In this document: positions 61,872 through 64,000 of the stretch, piece after piece
Numbering within the stretch: position 1 is the stretch's first letter
Layout of the letters: each line of letters begins with the position of its first letter
NCBI GenBank assembly: GCA_947503885.1
Contig: CANNFD010000004.1
Coordinates: 246,174-310,173, forward strand
DNA length: 64,000 nucleotides
Direction of reading: 5' to 3'
DNA from: an uncultured Olleya sp.
GTDB lineage: Bacteria > Bacteroidota > Bacteroidia > Flavobacteriales > Flavobacteriaceae
Notes under the pieces: generated by a model
Database searches by the model: none
Told to the model about the DNA's origin: nothing
The model's input: only the letters and a program-made list of their open reading frames with translations
Made by a program: the position numbers and the translations under genes

Positions 61872-61899
61872 GACTTATATATTTTAGTTAAACTTAATT

Positions 61900-63834
61900 T
61901 TAAAATTGCTTTTTTGTCTTATTTATCTCTGTTTTAACAATTTCTGCAAAGGTATCTACACTAATCGTGCCTAAATCTTCACCGCCATGTTGTCGTACAG
62001 ATATCTTGTTTTCATTCTCCTCTTGTTCTCCAATGATAATCATATAAGGCGTTTTGTTCATTTCAGCCTCTCTAATTTTCTTACCAATTGTCTCACTACG
62101 GTTGTCAACCGTTGCGCGAATTTCGTGATTTTCTAGCAAAGTTAAAACTTTTTCACCGTATTTCTCATATTTCTCACTAAGAGTTAGTACAGAAACTTGA
62201 TTTGGCATTAACCAAAGAGGAAAATTTCCTCCTGTGTGTTCCAGTAAAATTGCAATAAAACGTTCCATACTTCCAAAAGGAGCACGGTGTATCATAACCG
62301 GTCTGTGAGTCTCATTATCACTACCTTTATATGTAAGCTCAAAACGCTCTGGTAGGTTATAATCTACTTGAATAGTACCAAGTTGCCACTGTCTACCCAA
62401 TGCATCTTTAACCATAAAATCTAATTTTGGGCCATAAAAAGCAGCTTCACCAGTTTCTATAACATAATTTAAATTTTTATCTTTTGCTGCATTGATAATT
62501 GCTTGCTCAGCTTTATCCCAGTTTTCTAGACTTCCAATATATTTCTCTGGTTTTTCAGGATCACGTAAAGAGACTTGTGCAGTAAAGTTTTCAAAACCTA
62601 AAGATCCAAAAACATATAAAACTAAATCAATTACATCTTTAAACTCTTTATCTAGCTGATCTGGCGTGCAAAAAATATGCGCATCGTCCTGCGTAAAACC
62701 TCTTACTCTTGTTAGACCATGTAACTCTCCACTTTGCTCATATCTATATACAGTACCAAATTCGGCAAAACGTTTTGGTAAATCCTTATATGACCATTGC
62801 ATACTGTTATAAATTTCACAGTGATGCGGGCAATTCATAGGTTTTAATAAAAACTCTTCTCCTTCTTTAGGTGTTGTAATTGGCTGAAAACTGTCTGCAC
62901 CATACTTTTCATAATGTCCAGAAGTAACATAAAGTTCCTTTTGTCCAATATGTGGTGTTACAACCATTTCATATCCTGCCTTTTTCTGGGCTTCTTTCAA
63001 AAAATTCTCTAAACGCTCACGTAATGCAGCTCCTTTAGGTAGCCATAATGGAAGGCCTTGACCAACTTTTTGCGAAAAAGTAAAAAGTTCTAATTCTTTA
63101 CCTAGTTTTCTATGGTCACGTTTTTTAGCCTCCTCTAAAAGTTCTAAATACTCTGTTAGTTCTTTCTGTTTAGGAAAGGACGTACCGTAAACACGCGTTA
63201 ATTGTGGATTATTTTCATCACCTCTCCAATAAGCTCCTGCAACAGACAAAATCTTAACAGCTTTTATAATACCAGTATTCGGGATATGTCCACCACGACA
63301 TAAATCAGTAAAAGTGGAGTGGTCACAAAAAGTAATAGTACCGTCTTCAAGATTTTCTATTAATTCTGTCTTATACTCATTGTCCTTATATAAAGCCAAA
63401 GCATCCGCTTTACTAACAGATCGCATTGCAAACTCATGTTTACCACGAGCAATTTCAATCATTTTATTTTCAATAGACTTAAAATCCTTATCACTAATGG
63501 TTTGTTCACCAAAATCTACATCATAATAAAATCCATTATCAATAGCAGGACCAATAGTTAATTTACTGTTAGGGTAAAGCTTCTCAATTGCTTGAGCTAA
63601 AACGTGAGCAGAACTATGCCAAAACGCTTTTTTACCTTCATCATTATTCCAGGTATATAATATAAGTGGCCCGTCAGTTGTTAATTTAGTCGTGGTTTCC
63701 ACGGTTGTACCATTAAAACTAGCCGAAATAACGTTTCTAGCTAACCCTTCACTAATACTCTTAGCAACATCCATTGGTGTAGAATCCTTTTCAAAAGATT
63801 TCACACTACCATCAGGTAAAGTAATTTTTATCAT
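61900..63834 (-). CDS. thrS: Threonyl-tRNA synthetase
   Basis: Charges tRNA-Thr in the cytoplasm. The 644 residues hold a TGS domain ([18 protein letters not shown]), an editing domain with [16 protein letters not shown] and the [19 protein letters not shown] metal-binding block, the class II catalytic core with [10 protein letters not shown] and [38 protein letters not shown], and a C-terminal anticodon-binding domain. Start at 63834 gives the TGS domain its usual Met; the upstream in-frame codons are TTG and precede a consensus promoter. First gene of the thrS-infC-rpmI-rplT operon. Confidence 0.97.
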   Translation of the reverse strand: MIKITLPDGSVKSFEKDSTPMDVAKSISEGLARNVISASFNGTTVETTTKLTTDGPLILYTWNNDEGKKAFWHSSAHVLAQAIEKLYPNSKLTIGPAIDNGFYYDVDFGEQTISDKDFKSIENKMIEIARGKHEFAMRSVSKADALALYKDNEYKTELIENLEDGTITFCDHSTFTDLCRGGHIPNTGIIKAVKILSVAGAYWRGDENNPQLTRVYGTSFPKQKELTEYLELLEEAKKRDHRKLGKELELFTFSQKVGQGLPLWLPKGAALRERLENFLKEAQKKAGYEMVVTPHIGQKELYVTSGHYEKYGADSFQPITTPKEGEEFLLKPMNCPHHCEIYNSMQWSYKDLPKRFAEFGTVYRYEQSGELHGLTRVRGFTQDDAHIFCTPDQLDKEFKDVIDLVLYVFGSLGFENFTAQVSLRDPEKPEKYIGSLENWDKAEQAIINAAKDKNLNYVIETGEAAFYGPKLDFMVKDALGRQWQLGTIQVDYNLPERFELTYKGSDNETHRPVMIHRAPFGSMERFIAILLEHTGGNFPLWLMPNQVSVLTLSEKYEKYGEKVLTLLENHEIRATVDNRSETIGKKIREAEMNKTPYMIIIGEQEENENKISVRQHGGEDLGTISVDTFAEIVKTEINKTKKQF

Positions 63835-63852
63835 CAATATCAAATTTGGCTA

Positions 63853-63883
63853 CAAATATAATAGGATATTAATAGACTGGCAA
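63853..63883 (-). promoter_or_regulatory. Promoter of the thrS operon
   Basis: On the reverse strand TTG (63883-63881), 20 nt, then TATATTTG (63860-63853): the best match to the Bacteroidota consensus in the window. Transcription would begin near 63846, about 12 nt before the thrS ATG. Confidence 0.8.
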
Positions 63884-64000
63884 TACAACTAATAAGTAAA
63901 ACTAAATAAAATCTTATATTACTATAACAATGGCGTTACCACTAAAGGGTCGGGCTATCACTACTCGCTTTTTTTTTAATTAAGGCAGTTATAATATATA

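Noticed and set aside
63835..63900. T-box or other long leader control of thrS
   Set aside because: The canonical promoter gives a leader of about 12 nt.
1..64000. CRISPR array, prophage, insertion sequence or integrative element
   Set aside because: No regularly spaced repeats, transposase, integrase or phage gene was found, and the tRNA genes show no nearby attachment duplication apart from the tRNA-Lys pair itself.

Overview
The window is an ordinary chromosomal stretch from a marine-type member of the Flavobacteriaceae (Bacteroidota). Supporting signs: A+T-rich DNA with short intergenic gaps; exact Bacteroidota promoters (TTG, about 20 nt, then TAnnTTTG) and almost no Shine-Dalgarno sequences; lipoproteins with acidic residues after the lipid cysteine; a type IX secretion C-terminal domain; split transketolase; and a zeaxanthin-type carotenoid operon. 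I cannot name the genus. I see no phage, insertion sequence, CRISPR array or rRNA operon.

Layout. 1-4.9 kb: a cut SET-domain gene, marC, pepT, then pyrD, a LysE-type exporter and an HMG-CoA-lyase-like gene. 5.1-11.4 kb: a probable iron-uptake unit (DUF4856 lipoprotein, imelysin-like lipoprotein, HTTM membrane protein, TonB-dependent receptor) behind a canonical promoter with two copies of a palindromic TTAG-CTAA operator. 11.4-18.3 kb: guaB, a ClC channel, two unknown exported or anchored proteins, a GH3-family enzyme and a secreted HELGH protease. 18.4-20.8 kb: a sulfur-type membrane operon (unknown anchored protein, DoxX, secreted DsrE, DoxDA). 20.9-23.6 kb: a large Cys/Met-type PLP enzyme and two small genes. 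23.9-30.4 kb: three SurA-type periplasmic chaperones, a MoxR ATPase, a GldL-like membrane protein and an acyltransferase. 30.6-33.5 kb: aconitase and a TlpA thioredoxin. 33.5-38.4 kb: crtY, crtZ, crtB and crtI, headed by a MerR/B12-domain regulator. 38.5-38.8 kb: three tRNA genes. 39-47.4 kb: aroK, a PRTase, an S4 protein, an FKBP lipoprotein, a porin-like barrel, split transketolase, tgt, lptG and a DMT transporter. 47.5-55 kb: accA, dnaB, an AI-2E family protein, a conserved secreted protein, and a histidine kinase with its LytTR regulator. 55-60.5 kb: a large LamG/LRR surface protein, an EF-hand protein paired with a membrane nucleotide cyclase, and a HAD phosphatase. 60.6-63.8 kb: the classic thrS-infC-rpmI-rplT operon.

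Most interesting observations: (i) a B12-domain MerR regulator heading the crt operon that keeps both CarH photoreceptor motifs, Wx9EH and ExHxxG; (ii) a tRNA-guanine transglycosylase that has lost the three zinc-binding cysteines; (iii) an EF-hand protein 11 nt upstream of a class III cyclase, suggesting calcium-controlled cyclic nucleotide signalling; (iv) the DoxX-DsrE-DoxDA operon; (v) the duplicated palindromic operator at the iron locus; (vi) infC starting at AUA; (vii) a class 2 dihydroorotate dehydrogenase with a class 1-type cysteine at the catalytic base. All functional statements come from reading the sequence and recalling families; no search was run.
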